DNA from: Longitalea luteola
Lineage (GTDB): Bacteria > Bacteroidota > Bacteroidia > Chitinophagales > Chitinophagaceae
Length of the DNA stretch: 64,000 bases
Reading direction: 5' to 3'
NCBI RefSeq assembly: GCF_017356035.1
Contig: NZ_JAFIQX010000006.1
Span: 62,001-126,000, forward strand
Shown here: piece after piece, positions 1 through 9,085 of the stretch
Position numbering within the stretch: position 1 is the first letter of the stretch
Layout of the letters: the number at the start of each line of letters is the position of its first letter
Program-made: the position numbers and the translations under genes
The notes under the pieces: generated by a model
What the model saw: the letters and a program-made list of their open reading frames with translations, nothing else
Databases searched by the model: none
Told to the model about the DNA's origin: nothing

Positions 1-1
1 T

Positions 2-1033
2 ACCAATCTGCAGTTCAGCGAAAACCAATGGGCCATCGGGCCATCACTGGCCGGCATCCATTGCGTAGCCCTGCAGCCGCCCGATTTTGCCATCATGAAA
101 CAAAAAGGCGCCTCCATGGTATGGTCGCCCTTCAGTAACCTGCTGTTATACGGACAAACAGCCGATATCAAAAGCGCGAAAGCAAGCGGCATCACCATTG
201 CATTGGGAAGCGACTGGTCGCCCAGCGGCAGCAAGAATATGTTGGGAGAATTGAAAGTGGCAAAATTATACAGTGAGGCAAACGGAAAGCTGTTCAGTGA
301 TTATGAGCTGATAGCCATGGCCACTAAAAATGCCGCCCGCATCATAAAATGGGATAAAGAACTGGGCACGCTGGAAAAAGGCAAACGGGCCGACCTGGTT
401 GTAATAAACGGACAGGGGAAAGAACCTTACAAAACGCTGCTGCAGGCATCGGAGAAAAGCATTAGCCTGGTTGTGATCAATGGTACGCCCAGGTATGGTG
501 ACGCCTCTTTGATGCGGTCATTTGATACCAAAGGAACAGAGGCCAAGACCATCAGCAAAAAACAAAAACTGTTCAACCTGCAACAACTGACCCAGGATCC
601 GGTAGTAGGAGAGCTTACGTTGTCAGAAGCTACAGAACGGGTCAGAAACGGGTTGCGTAATATTAAAAAACTGGCTGCAGGGTCGTTGCCATTACGTGGT
701 ATGATAGACAAACAGGGCAACCGTTTTCTGGTGCCACTGAAAGCGGGGCCCGAAGCGAGCGCAGCGAGTGCCGAACCGGAATGGGTACTGGTGCTTGATC
801 ATAATGAAGACGAAGGGGAAGCCGTTCGCCCCAATTTCGATCCCATGGCCAGGCACGGCCTGCCGTTCAGAAAGATAGCTGCCATGGAGATAACACCGGA
901 AGTGCTCACGCCGATCCAACTCGATGCATTGACAGTAGCCTCTGACAGATCCTTCTTTAAACGTGTTGGAGCACAAATGAATTTGCCGGATTATATAAAA
1001 AAGGGGTTGAAGAAAATGTACGGGGATCTTTAA
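2..1033 (+). CDS. Amidohydrolase family protein, C-terminal part (5' end outside window)
   Basis: The reading frame is open from the first bases of the window, so only about 343 C-terminal residues are visible and the start lies upstream. Seen: the segment VWSPFSN followed about 30 residues later by GSDWSPSGSKN, then a stretch ending LEKGKRADLVVING. This is the usual C-terminal half of the metal-dependent amidohydrolase superfamily (cytosine/guanine deaminase, chlorohydrolase-like branch): the SDW Asp is the expected metal/catalytic residue and GKRADLVV is the strand returning to the composite beta-sandwich. A C-terminal extension of about 170 residues follows the barrel. It probably hydrolyses a C-N or amide bond in a small molecule; the substrate cannot be read from the sequence. 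The metal-binding HxH motif would be in the missing part. Confidence 0.75.
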   Translation, partial: TNLQFSENQWAIGPSLAGIHCVALQPPDFAIMKQKGASMVWSPFSNLLLYGQTADIKSAKASGITIALGSDWSPSGSKNMLGELKVAKLYSEANGKLFSDYELIAMATKNAARIIKWDKELGTLEKGKRADLVVINGQGKEPYKTLLQASEKSISLVVINGTPRYGDASLMRSFDTKGTEAKTISKKQKLFNLQQLTQDPVVGELTLSEATERVRNGLRNIKKLAAGSLPLRGMIDKQGNRFLVPLKAGPEASAASAEPEWVLVLDHNEDEGEAVRPNFDPMARHGLPFRKIAAMEITPEVLTPIQLDALTVASDRSFFKRVGAQMNLPDYIKKGLKKMYGDL

Positions 1034-1038
1034 AAATC

Positions 1039-1182
1039 GCTGAAGGCTGAAGGCTTAAAGCTGAAGGCAAATACACTATCGCTTAGCGTTGTCTGCGTCT
1101 GCTTGCTGAACGTTCGCGAAGCTCGGAAAGCGAGGCAGCAGGCCAATCGGTAGCCTTTAGCCTTACGCCCTTAGCTTTTAGC
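1039..1182. repeat. Imperfect inverted repeat built of CTGAAGG-like heptads
   Basis: The left arm (1039-1068) is made of GCTGAAGG-type units and the right arm (1153-1182) is its imperfect reverse complement (about 23 of 30 positions match by eye). The roughly 85-base centre is unrelated sequence. More CCTTTAGC units continue to about 1235. It fills most of the gap between the amidohydrolase and the saccharopine dehydrogenase-like gene. No ORF is credible in 1034-1492. Confidence 0.6.
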
Positions 1183-1255
1183 TGTATTTTGCGTTTGGCT
1201 GTATTTCGCCTTCCGCCTTTAGCCTTTAGCTCTATTTCGCGTTAAGCGTTCAGCG

Positions 1256-1271
1256 CCTGCCGGCAGGCAGG
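1256..1271. repeat. CCTGCCGGCAGG palindrome copy
   Basis: The core CCTGCCGGCAGG (1256-1267) is a perfect palindrome followed by CAGG. It is a shorter copy of the 20 bp palindrome seen whole at 43182-43201 and nearly whole at 23641-23660 and 39734-39753. Confidence 0.6.
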
Positions 1272-1492
1272 TTTTGCGTTTAGCGTTTTTTTTATACATT
1301 CGCATAGTGAATGATATAGTTAAAATATTCTATTCTTACCTGGCATTTCTGCGAAGCGCATGCGCAAACGTGCCATAGTATTCACGTCTTACCTACATAT
1401 TCAATTATCTTCCTGCTATAAGCCCTGAACGATTAGCCTCCTGAGCGAAAGTCGCAGGGTTGTATTATATTCATACTGTAATAAAAAAAATT

Positions 1493-2551
1493 ATGAAACA
1501 TATTGCCGTTATCGGACTGGGCAAAGTGGGTTCACTGGTAGCCACTTTGCTGAGTAATGTATTTACTGTTACTGGTGTTGATAAAAACAAACCTGCCAAT
1601 GTACCATTTGAAACAATTGCCGGCGATGTAAATGACAGCAAGTTTCTGGAAGAGTTGTTATCAAAGTACGATGCAGTGGTTTCCTGTTTGCCGTACAACC
1701 TGAATTTACCGGTGGCCGAAGCTGCTTATAAAACCGGTATCCATTATTTCGATCTTACTGAAGATGTGCCCACCACAAGCGCTATCCGCAAAATGGCTGA
1801 AACATCCAAAGGCGTTATGGCGCCGCAATGCGGACTCGCCCCCGGATTTATTGGTATCGTGGGCGCCGATCTCTGCCATCGATTTACCAAGTTGCGCGAT
1901 GTTGAACTGCGCGTAGGTGCATTACCCCGCTTTCCCAATGGATTGCTGGCCTATTCATTCACCTGGTCACCCGCCGGTGTTATCAATGAATACATCAATG
2001 ACGCCGAAGTGATACACAACGGCATCCGCAAAATGGTGCCTTCATTGGACGGTATTGAACAGATCAATATAGAAGGGCAGGAATTTGAAGCATTCAGTAC
2101 CAGCGGTGGCTTAGGCACATTATGCGAAACCCTGGAAGGAAAAGTAGATACGCTCAATTATAAGACCATCCGGTATCCGGGCCATGCCCGTCTGATGCGA
2201 TTTTTATTATATGAACTGATCCTGAAAGACAAACGCGCCTTAACTGAACAAATATTAACAGAGGCAAAACCGCCTGTGCGGGAAGATGTCGTGTACGTAT
2301 ATGCGGTGGTCGAAGGCTGGAAAGGGCAGGAACTGGCCCGGGAAGAATTCTACCAGGCGTATCATCCCATCGAGATCAATGGCCAGGAATGGCGGGCCAT
2401 TTCCTGGACTACAGCTGCTTCCGTAGCCGCCGTAGTAGAAATGGTGGCCAATAAAGAATTACCGCAAAAGGGATTCATCAAACAGGAAGAAATTCCGTTT
2501 GAAAAGTTTCTGAAGACGAAGAATGGAAGTCTGTATGCCAATAAACAATAA
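1493..2551 (+). CDS. Saccharopine dehydrogenase-like NAD(P)-dependent oxidoreductase
   Basis: 352 residues. The ATG at 1493 is chosen over an in-frame TTG at 1460 because it puts the Rossmann strand MKHIAVIGLGKVGS at the very N-terminus, as in the family; GxGxxG is at residues 8-13. The conserved segments SCLPYNLN, HYFDLTED and APQCGLAPGF match the saccharopine dehydrogenase/LYS9 family, which interconverts saccharopine with glutamate plus 2-aminoadipate semialdehyde. Length agrees with single-domain bacterial members and no lysine-ketoglutarate reductase domain is fused. The next gene, 68 bases downstream on the same strand, is an HglS-like 2-oxoadipate oxygenase, so the two may act in one lysine-degradation route; that pathway role is inference. 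Related enzymes such as carboxynorspermidine synthase share this fold and cannot be fully excluded. Confidence 0.8.
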   Translation: MKHIAVIGLGKVGSLVATLLSNVFTVTGVDKNKPANVPFETIAGDVNDSKFLEELLSKYDAVVSCLPYNLNLPVAEAAYKTGIHYFDLTEDVPTTSAIRKMAETSKGVMAPQCGLAPGFIGIVGADLCHRFTKLRDVELRVGALPRFPNGLLAYSFTWSPAGVINEYINDAEVIHNGIRKMVPSLDGIEQINIEGQEFEAFSTSGGLGTLCETLEGKVDTLNYKTIRYPGHARLMRFLLYELILKDKRALTEQILTEAKPPVREDVVYVYAVVEGWKGQELAREEFYQAYHPIEINGQEWRAISWTTAASVAAVVEMVANKELPQKGFIKQEEIPFEKFLKTKNGSLYANKQ

Positions 2552-2619
2552 AGAGAGGCTATGAGAAACATGTAAACCGGTAACTGCGAATTAAAAACAA
2601 AAACTATATTCTAATAGAT

Positions 2620-3510
2620 ATGTCCACTTTAGATAATGTATTATCCGGCCTGATGTCCCGCTACCGTGAACGGGTACCGGCTGTATCGGGCATTGTGAAT
2701 GCCATGATAAAGGAAAACATCATACAACAACCATCCGATATTGAAAATGACCATATTGCATTTCGTACTATGGGCGTCCCTCACCTGGGCATCCAATCCC
2801 TGGAAAAGATCTTTTTGCATTATGGCTATCAGAAAAGGGACTACCTCCATTTCCCGGAAAAGAAACTGGATGCTTACTGGTATGCGCCGCCATCCCCGCA
2901 ATATCCCCGTATTTTCATAAGTGAGCTGCGGGTCAATGACCTGTTGCCCGAAATACAACAGATCATCGCCAGTTATACCAATGAAGTGACGGCCGATCCG
3001 GTTGAACAGCTAAACCTGGATGATGCAAAGGCGGTAGATCAGTTCCTGCACAGCGGCTTGTGGCGTTTGCCCACCTGGCAGGATTTTGAAGCGCTGGGCA
3101 AACAAAGCGAATATGCAGCCTGGGTCATTTACAACCGGTATTACCTGAACCATTTTACCATCAGCGTACATAATCTCAAAGAAGGCTATAACACGGTAGC
3201 CCAATTCAACGAGTTCCTAGAGCGCAACGGATTTACATTAAATAATGCAGGGGGAAAGATAAAGACCAGTCCGGATGGCGGCTTGTTGCAAAGTTCTACA
3301 GTGGCCGAAATGATCGATGCCCGGTTTGCCGGTGGCGACGTTCATAAAATATCCGGTTCGTATGTAGAATTTGCCGAAAGACGCGTATTGCCGCAATTTG
3401 CGCATTTGCCGAAAGACCAGCTCAGGCGCGAGCACCGCCGTGAAGGGTTTGAAGCCGGCAATGCGGATAAAATATTTGAAAGTACGTACAGCTCGCAAAC
3501 CAACCGGTAG
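2620..3510 (+). CDS. DUF1338 / HglS-like 2-oxoadipate dioxygenase-decarboxylase
   Basis: 296 residues with the DUF1338 pattern. HglS, the characterised family member, is an Fe(II)-dependent enzyme that turns 2-oxoadipate into D-2-hydroxyglutarate in lysine catabolism. Seen: DHIAFRT near residue 45, NHFTISVHN near 178 and SYVEFAER near 250, which I read as the His-His-Glu metal triad (H45, H178, E250), with R49 as a likely substrate-binding Arg. It is shorter than the roughly 460-residue proteobacterial enzymes but typical of the short Bacteroidota form. It follows the saccharopine dehydrogenase-like gene, and a 33 bp palindrome lies 7 bases after its stop. Exact substrate is inferred from family and neighbour. 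Confidence 0.75.
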   Translation: MSTLDNVLSGLMSRYRERVPAVSGIVNAMIKENIIQQPSDIENDHIAFRTMGVPHLGIQSLEKIFLHYGYQKRDYLHFPEKKLDAYWYAPPSPQYPRIFISELRVNDLLPEIQQIIASYTNEVTADPVEQLNLDDAKAVDQFLHSGLWRLPTWQDFEALGKQSEYAAWVIYNRYYLNHFTISVHNLKEGYNTVAQFNEFLERNGFTLNNAGGKIKTSPDGGLLQSSTVAEMIDARFAGGDVHKISGSYVEFAERRVLPQFAHLPKDQLRREHRREGFEAGNADKIFESTYSSQTNR

Positions 3511-3517
3511 AGCTGCC

Positions 3518-3550
3518 AGGTGTGCCACACTTTGAAAGTGTGGCACACCT
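3518..3550. repeat. 33 bp palindromic element (perfect copy)
   Basis: AGGTGTGCCACACTTT, one central G, then its exact reverse complement: 16 bp arms with no mismatch. Degenerate copies occur at 16272-16338 and a half copy at 38779-38797. It lies between the HglS-like gene and the ThuA gene and could act as a transcript 3' hairpin or be a REP-like dispersed element. Confidence 0.85.
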
Positions 3551-3617
3551 CCGATTCTCTTATGCTTTAATTTGGTATCTTACGGGGCCGTATCACTGCA
3601 TTAAAAAATTTAAATAC

Positions 3618-4355
3618 ATGAAGAAAACGACAGTAGTTTGCCATTTGCTTTTTATATTGAACGCTTTTATTTCCCTTTCCTGCAAAGTAGATCCCCCGGC
3701 GAGAGACAAGGTGCTGGTATTTTCAAAAACAGCCGGCTTTCATCACAAATCAATCGGTGTAGGCATGAAAACCATCCAGGAACTGGGCATGAAATACAAA
3801 TTCGATGTAGATACCACTACTGACTCAACTAAATTCGTAAGCAGCAACCTGAAGCAATATTCCGCCGTGATCTTTTTAAACACTACCGGCAACGTATTGA
3901 GTGATGAGCAACAGACAGCCTTTGAACAATACATAAAAGGGGGCGGCGGATTCATGGGGGTGCATTCAGCAACAGATACCGAGTATGAATGGCCCTGGTA
4001 TGGCAAACTGGTAGGCGCTTACTTTAGAAACCATCCGCAGATCCAGGAAGCGGTGTTAAAAATCAACGACCCCAAACACATTGCCACCAGTCATTTACCC
4101 AACCCGTGGAAAAGGACTGATGAATGGTATAATTTCAAGAATATTCAAAGCGATCTGCACGTGCTTATTTCCATAGATGAAACATCTTACAGTGGTGGAG
4201 GCAACGGCGCCAATCACCCTATGGCCTGGTATCATAATTATGATGGCGGGCGGGCTTTTTATACCGCATTAGGACATACAGAGGAATCTTATGCCGATCC
4301 TTTGTTCCAACAGCATTTGTGGGGCGGCATTCAATATGCGATGGGAAAGAAGTAA
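3618..4355 (+). CDS. ThuA-domain lipoprotein
   Basis: 245 residues from ATG 3618; the longer in-frame start at 3522 would begin inside the palindromic repeat and bury the signal peptide. The N-terminus is hydrophobic and ends ISLSC at residues 19-22, a lipobox, so it is predicted to be an envelope lipoprotein. The rest is a ThuA-like (glutamine amidotransferase-like) fold: KVLVFSKTAGFHH at the start, GGGFMGVHSATD in the middle, and GGRAFYTALGHTEESY near the end. Bacteroidota ThuA domains are commonly linked to sugar metabolism or fused to c-type cytochromes and sugar dehydrogenases. Substrate unknown; it stands alone here. Confidence 0.8.
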   Translation: MKKTTVVCHLLFILNAFISLSCKVDPPARDKVLVFSKTAGFHHKSIGVGMKTIQELGMKYKFDVDTTTDSTKFVSSNLKQYSAVIFLNTTGNVLSDEQQTAFEQYIKGGGGFMGVHSATDTEYEWPWYGKLVGAYFRNHPQIQEAVLKINDPKHIATSHLPNPWKRTDEWYNFKNIQSDLHVLISIDETSYSGGGNGANHPMAWYHNYDGGRAFYTALGHTEESYADPLFQQHLWGGIQYAMGKK

Positions 4356-4549
4356 GAACCTTGTATACGAAAGTTATGAAATATCGCCATTCATTAAATC
4401 ATTGCTTTTATCGATTTTCGTCACTGTAAGCGGGCCCTGCCCTGAAATGGTCATGGGCAGCAGTATTACAAGGCAATGTAAAAGGGTACTATTGTTTTCA
4501 TCGCCGCCGATATAACACAAAAGTGGAATTGATAAAATAGCCTTTGCAA

Positions 4550-6994
4550 TTATTGGCCTGTCTTTATGATCTCTTCATACACTCTTTCAGCACTTTTATA
4601 GGCTTCCTCTGCTGCATTCCTCTCTACAGGCCTGATATTGGCCTGTTTCATTTTCCAACACTGCTGTAAGGCGCGTTTACACCATTCCGCACTTTTTTTC
4701 AGCCGAACATGCTGGTTGTTCACTGACACAAAAACGGGATTGGTATGAGCGCTGGGATAAATTCTCAATGCTACCCAGGCCGGCCCGTTCAAGGTGTAGT
4801 TAAAGCGGATATCCTTCCATTGTCCATCCGCGACAATTTCAGTGGTATCAACGGGTATTCCGTTCACGATCAGTTCTACAGGCACTTTTCGCGATCTTCC
4901 GATACGCGCACGTTCAATATGCCAGTAAGGCTGCCGGTCTATGGGCCTTTGTGCAAGGGCGGACCCATATTCGTCCTGCTGAACCGGAAGTTTGGCCACC
5001 ACTTTTGCCCGAACGGTTACAGGCTCGCTGCCGTTAAGGTTTAACTCGCTGTTGCGTGTGCCTGCTTCCACATCGTTTACTGAAAAGTCAATGATGTGCG
5101 CATTGCCTTCCGACACATAGGATCTTCCTTCTTTGATGGCCTTAACATAGCCGGCGTAACTTAAAGCGCTATCGCTTTTAAAATAACTTCTTGCCATGCC
5201 CACTCTTTCATCATATACACAGGGAAAATCTGTTTCGCCGCTCAATCTTGTTCTGAATCCGCAATTGAGGGTGTGGTACCACATATTCAGCTCCCAGGGG
5301 GCAGGCGTATCGCCTGCACTATAAAAATCCAACAGGTTTTTGGTGACCGTTACAATGTATTCATTAGCTCCTATGCCATCCATTTTCGGCGTAATATCAT
5401 TCGGAAGCGATGTAGTTGCCTGCATAGGTTGCAGTCCGTTTCCCGAATGGGCATAACCGGTAATAGCGCCCTGCGACCGCGCCCATTGTAATACGGGTAG
5501 CGTCCAGCTGGGCCAGTCTTCAATTTGTTGGGTGCCGGGATAATCGTCTTCTTTCAGTTGCAACAATACCAGGTGTCCGGCATGTGAAGAGGGAAATCCC
5601 GATACTTCCACATCGTAGCGCATTACATTGTCAGGGGTGGATAACGAATCTGTGTTACCTGTAAAAAACTGCTTCTGGTGATACCATCCGGGGCCCCAGG
5701 CCAATACAGCTGCGATGCCCAGGTCTTCCCCCAGTACCTGTCGCCACATGTCTGGTGGTTTTACGCCTTCTTCCGGACTTTCATAATGACTGCACCCGGC
5801 AGCATGCACGTGGTGGTCGGCGCTGTACCAGCCCAATCGGGCCATATGCACCCAGCGCTTTAACTGAAATAAAAGCTGTACGGAATCAACGCCTTTGGGG
5901 ACCGTGATCTCTTTTGTTTGCTCTATATACTCAGGCCCCCGGGTAAAATGAACGGTATACTTTCCCGGTGGCAGCAATACATGTTCGCCATCTTTGCGAT
6001 ACACCTGGGGTTGAAAGAAGAAATCAGGGTATTCGTCAAAAGCGGCAACCCGTCGCGACGGAAGGGGATAAATGCCTGTGAGCCGGGCCGGAACGGTATA
6101 TCCGGTTGCCGGCAGCCAGGACTCCCAGTACTCCAGCTGGGCGCTGGTAAATCGGTAATCGATATCCGACCGGTTAATGGCCTTTGCAGAATCATCGATG
6201 ATGCGCTCGATGCCATCGGAAAAAATAAAAGAAGCCATGGCGGGGGATCCATCTTCATCCTTCACATTCAATTGCACCTTTACTGAAGGAAGTATATTGA
6301 ATAAAATGCTTATGGTGTTCCTAAAACCGATATCCTGCGTTCCCTGGCCGATATTGAATCCAATTTCTGCTTCGCGTTGTCCTGCATCTTTACTGTACAA
6401 CTGTACTACAGCATATTCCAGTGCAAGGCCTGAAAGATGGGGTAGCAGCGGCCTGTTACGATATAGGTTGATCTCGAGGAACCGGTTGGCTACCTGGCCG
6501 GGCGTTAACAGGTTCTTTTCCATTGCCCGCTGGTTAAAAGTAGATACATGCAGTACCGGTTGTGCATGTACGCTTTCTGCGTTTAACTGCGCCGTAACGC
6601 CGGCTTCATTGTGCACTTTAACCAGAAAGCTTGTCCACCCATGCTGCATTAGCCTCGCCATGGCTGGTCCCCTGGTTATTTTTACCCGGGCTTCCGGATT
6701 GATATTCACCATGGCAATACAATATGGATCGAGGATGCGCTGCACCTGTTTCACGGTTTCTTTGGTGAGGGGTTTATGCTGCAGGGCGTTCAATTGTTTT
6801 ACCGCTGACGGCGACAGCGAGCTGCCCAAAAATGTAAGGGCCTCATTCAGGCGGAAGGCTTGTGCCAGCAACGGCTGCGGTTCTACAGCCGGAATAAGGG
6901 GAAGCGCATTGTTCATTGCGCCGGAATTGTGCTGTGCATGCAAAGAATATGACAGGCATAACATTATGAAAGACAGGATGTGATATTTCAGCAT
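4550..6994 (-). CDS. CehA/McbA-type exported metallohydrolase (PHP-like)
   Basis: 814 residues from the ATG at 6994, chosen because it gives a clean signal peptide ending in LHAQ; the ORF extends 22 codons further without one. The N-terminal 370 residues are a long beta-rich region of unknown role. The catalytic part starts near residue 390 with WYSADHHVHAAGC, the DHxH metal-binding signature of PHP-type hydrolases, followed by AVLAWGPGW, YAHSGNG and SGETDFPCVYDERVG, the pattern of CehA/McbA proteins. Those include carbaryl hydrolases, but most members have no known substrate. It is predicted to act outside the cytoplasm on an ester or phosphoester. Substrate is not assignable. Confidence 0.75.
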   Translation of the reverse strand: MLKYHILSFIMLCLSYSLHAQHNSGAMNNALPLIPAVEPQPLLAQAFRLNEALTFLGSSLSPSAVKQLNALQHKPLTKETVKQVQRILDPYCIAMVNINPEARVKITRGPAMARLMQHGWTSFLVKVHNEAGVTAQLNAESVHAQPVLHVSTFNQRAMEKNLLTPGQVANRFLEINLYRNRPLLPHLSGLALEYAVVQLYSKDAGQREAEIGFNIGQGTQDIGFRNTISILFNILPSVKVQLNVKDEDGSPAMASFIFSDGIERIIDDSAKAINRSDIDYRFTSAQLEYWESWLPATGYTVPARLTGIYPLPSRRVAAFDEYPDFFFQPQVYRKDGEHVLLPPGKYTVHFTRGPEYIEQTKEITVPKGVDSVQLLFQLKRWVHMARLGWYSADHHVHAAGCSHYESPEEGVKPPDMWRQVLGEDLGIAAVLAWGPGWYHQKQFFTGNTDSLSTPDNVMRYDVEVSGFPSSHAGHLVLLQLKEDDYPGTQQIEDWPSWTLPVLQWARSQGAITGYAHSGNGLQPMQATTSLPNDITPKMDGIGANEYIVTVTKNLLDFYSAGDTPAPWELNMWYHTLNCGFRTRLSGETDFPCVYDERVGMARSYFKSDSALSYAGYVKAIKEGRSYVSEGNAHIIDFSVNDVEAGTRNSELNLNGSEPVTVRAKVVAKLPVQQDEYGSALAQRPIDRQPYWHIERARIGRSRKVPVELIVNGIPVDTTEIVADGQWKDIRFNYTLNGPAWVALRIYPSAHTNPVFVSVNNQHVRLKKSAEWCKRALQQCWKMKQANIRPVERNAAEEAYKSAERVYEEIIKTGQ

Positions 6995-7087
6995 GGCAAC
7001 CCTTTTTCTAATGAAGAAATGATTAACTGCAAAGGGATACGGATGCTGCGAGGAGAACACAAAAGTAGGTAATTGGGATATTCGCCG

Positions 7088-8092
7088 TTAATGTAAATAA
7101 ACAATGGTAACCAAAGTGGCCATTGAAATGATCAACCACAAAATAAGTCCCTGTACAACGGGTTTCCAGCCAACCGACATAACCGTTTTGCCTGAGAGAC
7201 CGCAACCGATGAGGAAGAGGGTGACCGTAAGCGCGCCCTTTGAAATGGTGACAATAGCGTTACTGATATTTTGCATGGCAGGTACATGCGTATTCAAACA
7301 AATGGCCGCTACAAAGAACCCGATAAAATAAGGGACTTTGATCCGGCCCCCTTTATTTTTGAAGATCAGCATACTGAAAAATGCTACCGGAATGATCCAT
7401 AATGCCCGCACGAGTTTTACGGTGGCGGCTATTTCGAGGGCTTCATTTCCATATTTAGTGGCGGCACCTACCACTGAGCTGGTATCATGAATGGCCAGGG
7501 CGCACCACAACCCGAATCTTGTTTGATCGAGCGACAAATAATGCCCAACCAGCGGAAACAATACCAATGCACTGGCATTTAATATAAAGATGGTACCCAG
7601 GGCAACACTTATTTGTTTTTCGTCTGCTTTTATTACCGGTGAAATGGCAGCAATGGCGCTGCCGCCGCAGATGGCTGTACCTGCCGCAATAAGATAGCCT
7701 GTTTTGGCATTGATCTTAAAAATGCGGCCAATTAAAATACCAACGATCAGCGTACCAAATATAGACGCGACTGTCAAAAGGAATCCGTCTTTGCCCGCAT
7801 CCAGGGCAGTGGTTACATTCATGTTGAAACCCAGTCCCACGACAGATGCCTGCAGTAAAATATGTGTGACTTTATGGTTCAAATGCAGATAGGGGTGCCC
7901 GATAAACTGGGCAATGACCAATCCCAATAATAAGGCCACGGGAGGAGAGATGAGTGGTGAAACGCAAAAAACAAGGGCCAGTAAAAAGATCAGTTGCCGG
8001 GTGGTAATGCCCGCCCTACTGAACTTCGTCCGGACGAGGCTTTTATCTAAAAATGTTCTTCTGCCGTTTTGCGTTAGTTTATCCTTTTCCAT
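7088..8092 (-). CDS. YeiH/UPF0324-family membrane transporter (putative sulfate exporter)
   Basis: 334 residues if started at MEKDKL (8092); the frame is open to 8167, so a start at 8107 (MNTSKM) is also possible. About ten hydrophobic helices are visible, with the family segments PPVALLLGLVIAQ, SVVGLGFNMN, AAGTAICGGSAIAA and WCALAIHDTSSVVGAA. The YeiH/UPF0324 family is annotated as putative sulfate exporters, but transport has hardly been tested. It lies directly downstream of a LysR gene on the same strand, the usual arrangement for YeiE-YeiH, so that LysR is its probable regulator. Confidence 0.85.
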   Translation of the reverse strand: MEKDKLTQNGRRTFLDKSLVRTKFSRAGITTRQLIFLLALVFCVSPLISPPVALLLGLVIAQFIGHPYLHLNHKVTHILLQASVVGLGFNMNVTTALDAGKDGFLLTVASIFGTLIVGILIGRIFKINAKTGYLIAAGTAICGGSAIAAISPVIKADEKQISVALGTIFILNASALVLFPLVGHYLSLDQTRFGLWCALAIHDTSSVVGAATKYGNEALEIAATVKLVRALWIIPVAFFSMLIFKNKGGRIKVPYFIGFFVAAICLNTHVPAMQNISNAIVTISKGALTVTLFLIGCGLSGKTVMSVGWKPVVQGLILWLIISMATLVTIVYLH

Positions 8093-8170
8093 CTTGCTTG
8101 TATTCATTCCAGGCACAAAGGTGGAACACAAAGCACCGGCAAAGAAATCAATAGATGTAATGTTCAATAA

Positions 8171-9061
8171 CTAAAAGTTATCAGACGACATGAATTTCAT
8201 GAACAACGCCGGCAGCGGTTGTTTATCGCCCTGTTGCTTTACGAAGTAAAAAGACCTTTCGATAGTAAAGTCTTTTATATCGATAACAGTTAGCTCGTTG
8301 CTTTTTAATTCTTTCAGGATGGAATGAATGGAAAGAAACGCAAAGCTATCGGAGCTGGATAAATAGGACTTAATGCTTTCCGTACTTTCCAGCACCATAT
8401 CAACTTTCAATTTCGAAGCGTTGAGGCCCGCCTTTTTTAAAGCGGTGGTGATCACTTCCTGCGAACCGGAGCCCTGTTCCCGTATCAGCAAGGGTAACTC
8501 CTTTAACATCGCCAGGGAAATAGATTGCTTTTTTATGAACGGATTGCCCGTTCTGGTGCACAGTACCATTTCATCTTTCAGGAATGGAAGATACTTGAGT
8601 TGTGGCCGTCTTGATTGTCCTTCTATTATCCCAAAATCAATTTTATTGGTAATAAGGGCGTTTTCAATAAACTCCGTATTGTTTGTTGTAAGAGCAATTT
8701 TAATATCAGGGAATTTTTGTTTGAACGAGGCCAGGTATTTAGGCAACACATATTGAGCTACAGTAGTACTGGCGCCTATGCGAATGGTTCCTTTTACATT
8801 TTCATTGATGGCGGCCAACTCAAACTCTATCTTTCTATAGATCTCGAACAATTGCTCTGCGTATTCCATCAAAGCAGCGCCTGCGGGCGTCAGTTTGATC
8901 CGGGTGCCGTTCCGCTGAAACAACTGCGTTTTGTAATAGGTTTCAATTTCGTGAATATGCTTTGTTACCGCTGGTTGTGTAATGAACAGCTCATCCGCCG
9001 CTTTTGTAAAATTCAATCTCCGGGCAACGGTATAAAAAACTTTAAGTCGAAAGTCGAACAT
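8171..9061 (-). CDS. LysR-family transcriptional regulator (YeiE/CysB-like)
   Basis: 296 residues starting at MFDFRLKVFYTVA. The N-terminal winged HTH is clear: LNFTKAADELFITQPAVTKHIHEIE (given here only as a landmark near residues 16-40), then the substrate-binding domain from about residue 90 with GTIRIGASTTVAQYVLP. It stands just upstream of and co-directional with the YeiH-type transporter gene, which suggests it controls that gene in response to a small anion or sulfur signal. Five codons upstream of the chosen ATG are also open, but the family begins at MxDFRLKVF. Confidence 0.85.
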   Translation of the reverse strand: MFDFRLKVFYTVARRLNFTKAADELFITQPAVTKHIHEIETYYKTQLFQRNGTRIKLTPAGAALMEYAEQLFEIYRKIEFELAAINENVKGTIRIGASTTVAQYVLPKYLASFKQKFPDIKIALTTNNTEFIENALITNKIDFGIIEGQSRRPQLKYLPFLKDEMVLCTRTGNPFIKKQSISLAMLKELPLLIREQGSGSQEVITTALKKAGLNASKLKVDMVLESTESIKSYLSSSDSFAFLSIHSILKELKSNELTVIDIKDFTIERSFYFVKQQGDKQPLPALFMKFMSSDNF

Positions 9062-9085
9062 GGTCCAATAATACACAAAATATAA

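Noticed and set aside
3522-3617. Longer N-terminus of the ThuA gene starting in the palindrome
   Set aside because: The same peptide (MPHFESVAHL-like) appears wherever the palindrome is read in that frame, and it would bury the lipoprotein signal peptide.
4356-4549. Possible remnant ORF between the ThuA and CehA-type genes
   Set aside because: Both strands give short peptides with no recognisable family; no support beyond an open frame.
6177-6983. 268-codon plus-strand ORF opposite the CehA-type gene
   Set aside because: Shadow of the real minus-strand gene, whose signal peptide and metal-binding motif are clear; the plus-strand translation has no known pattern.
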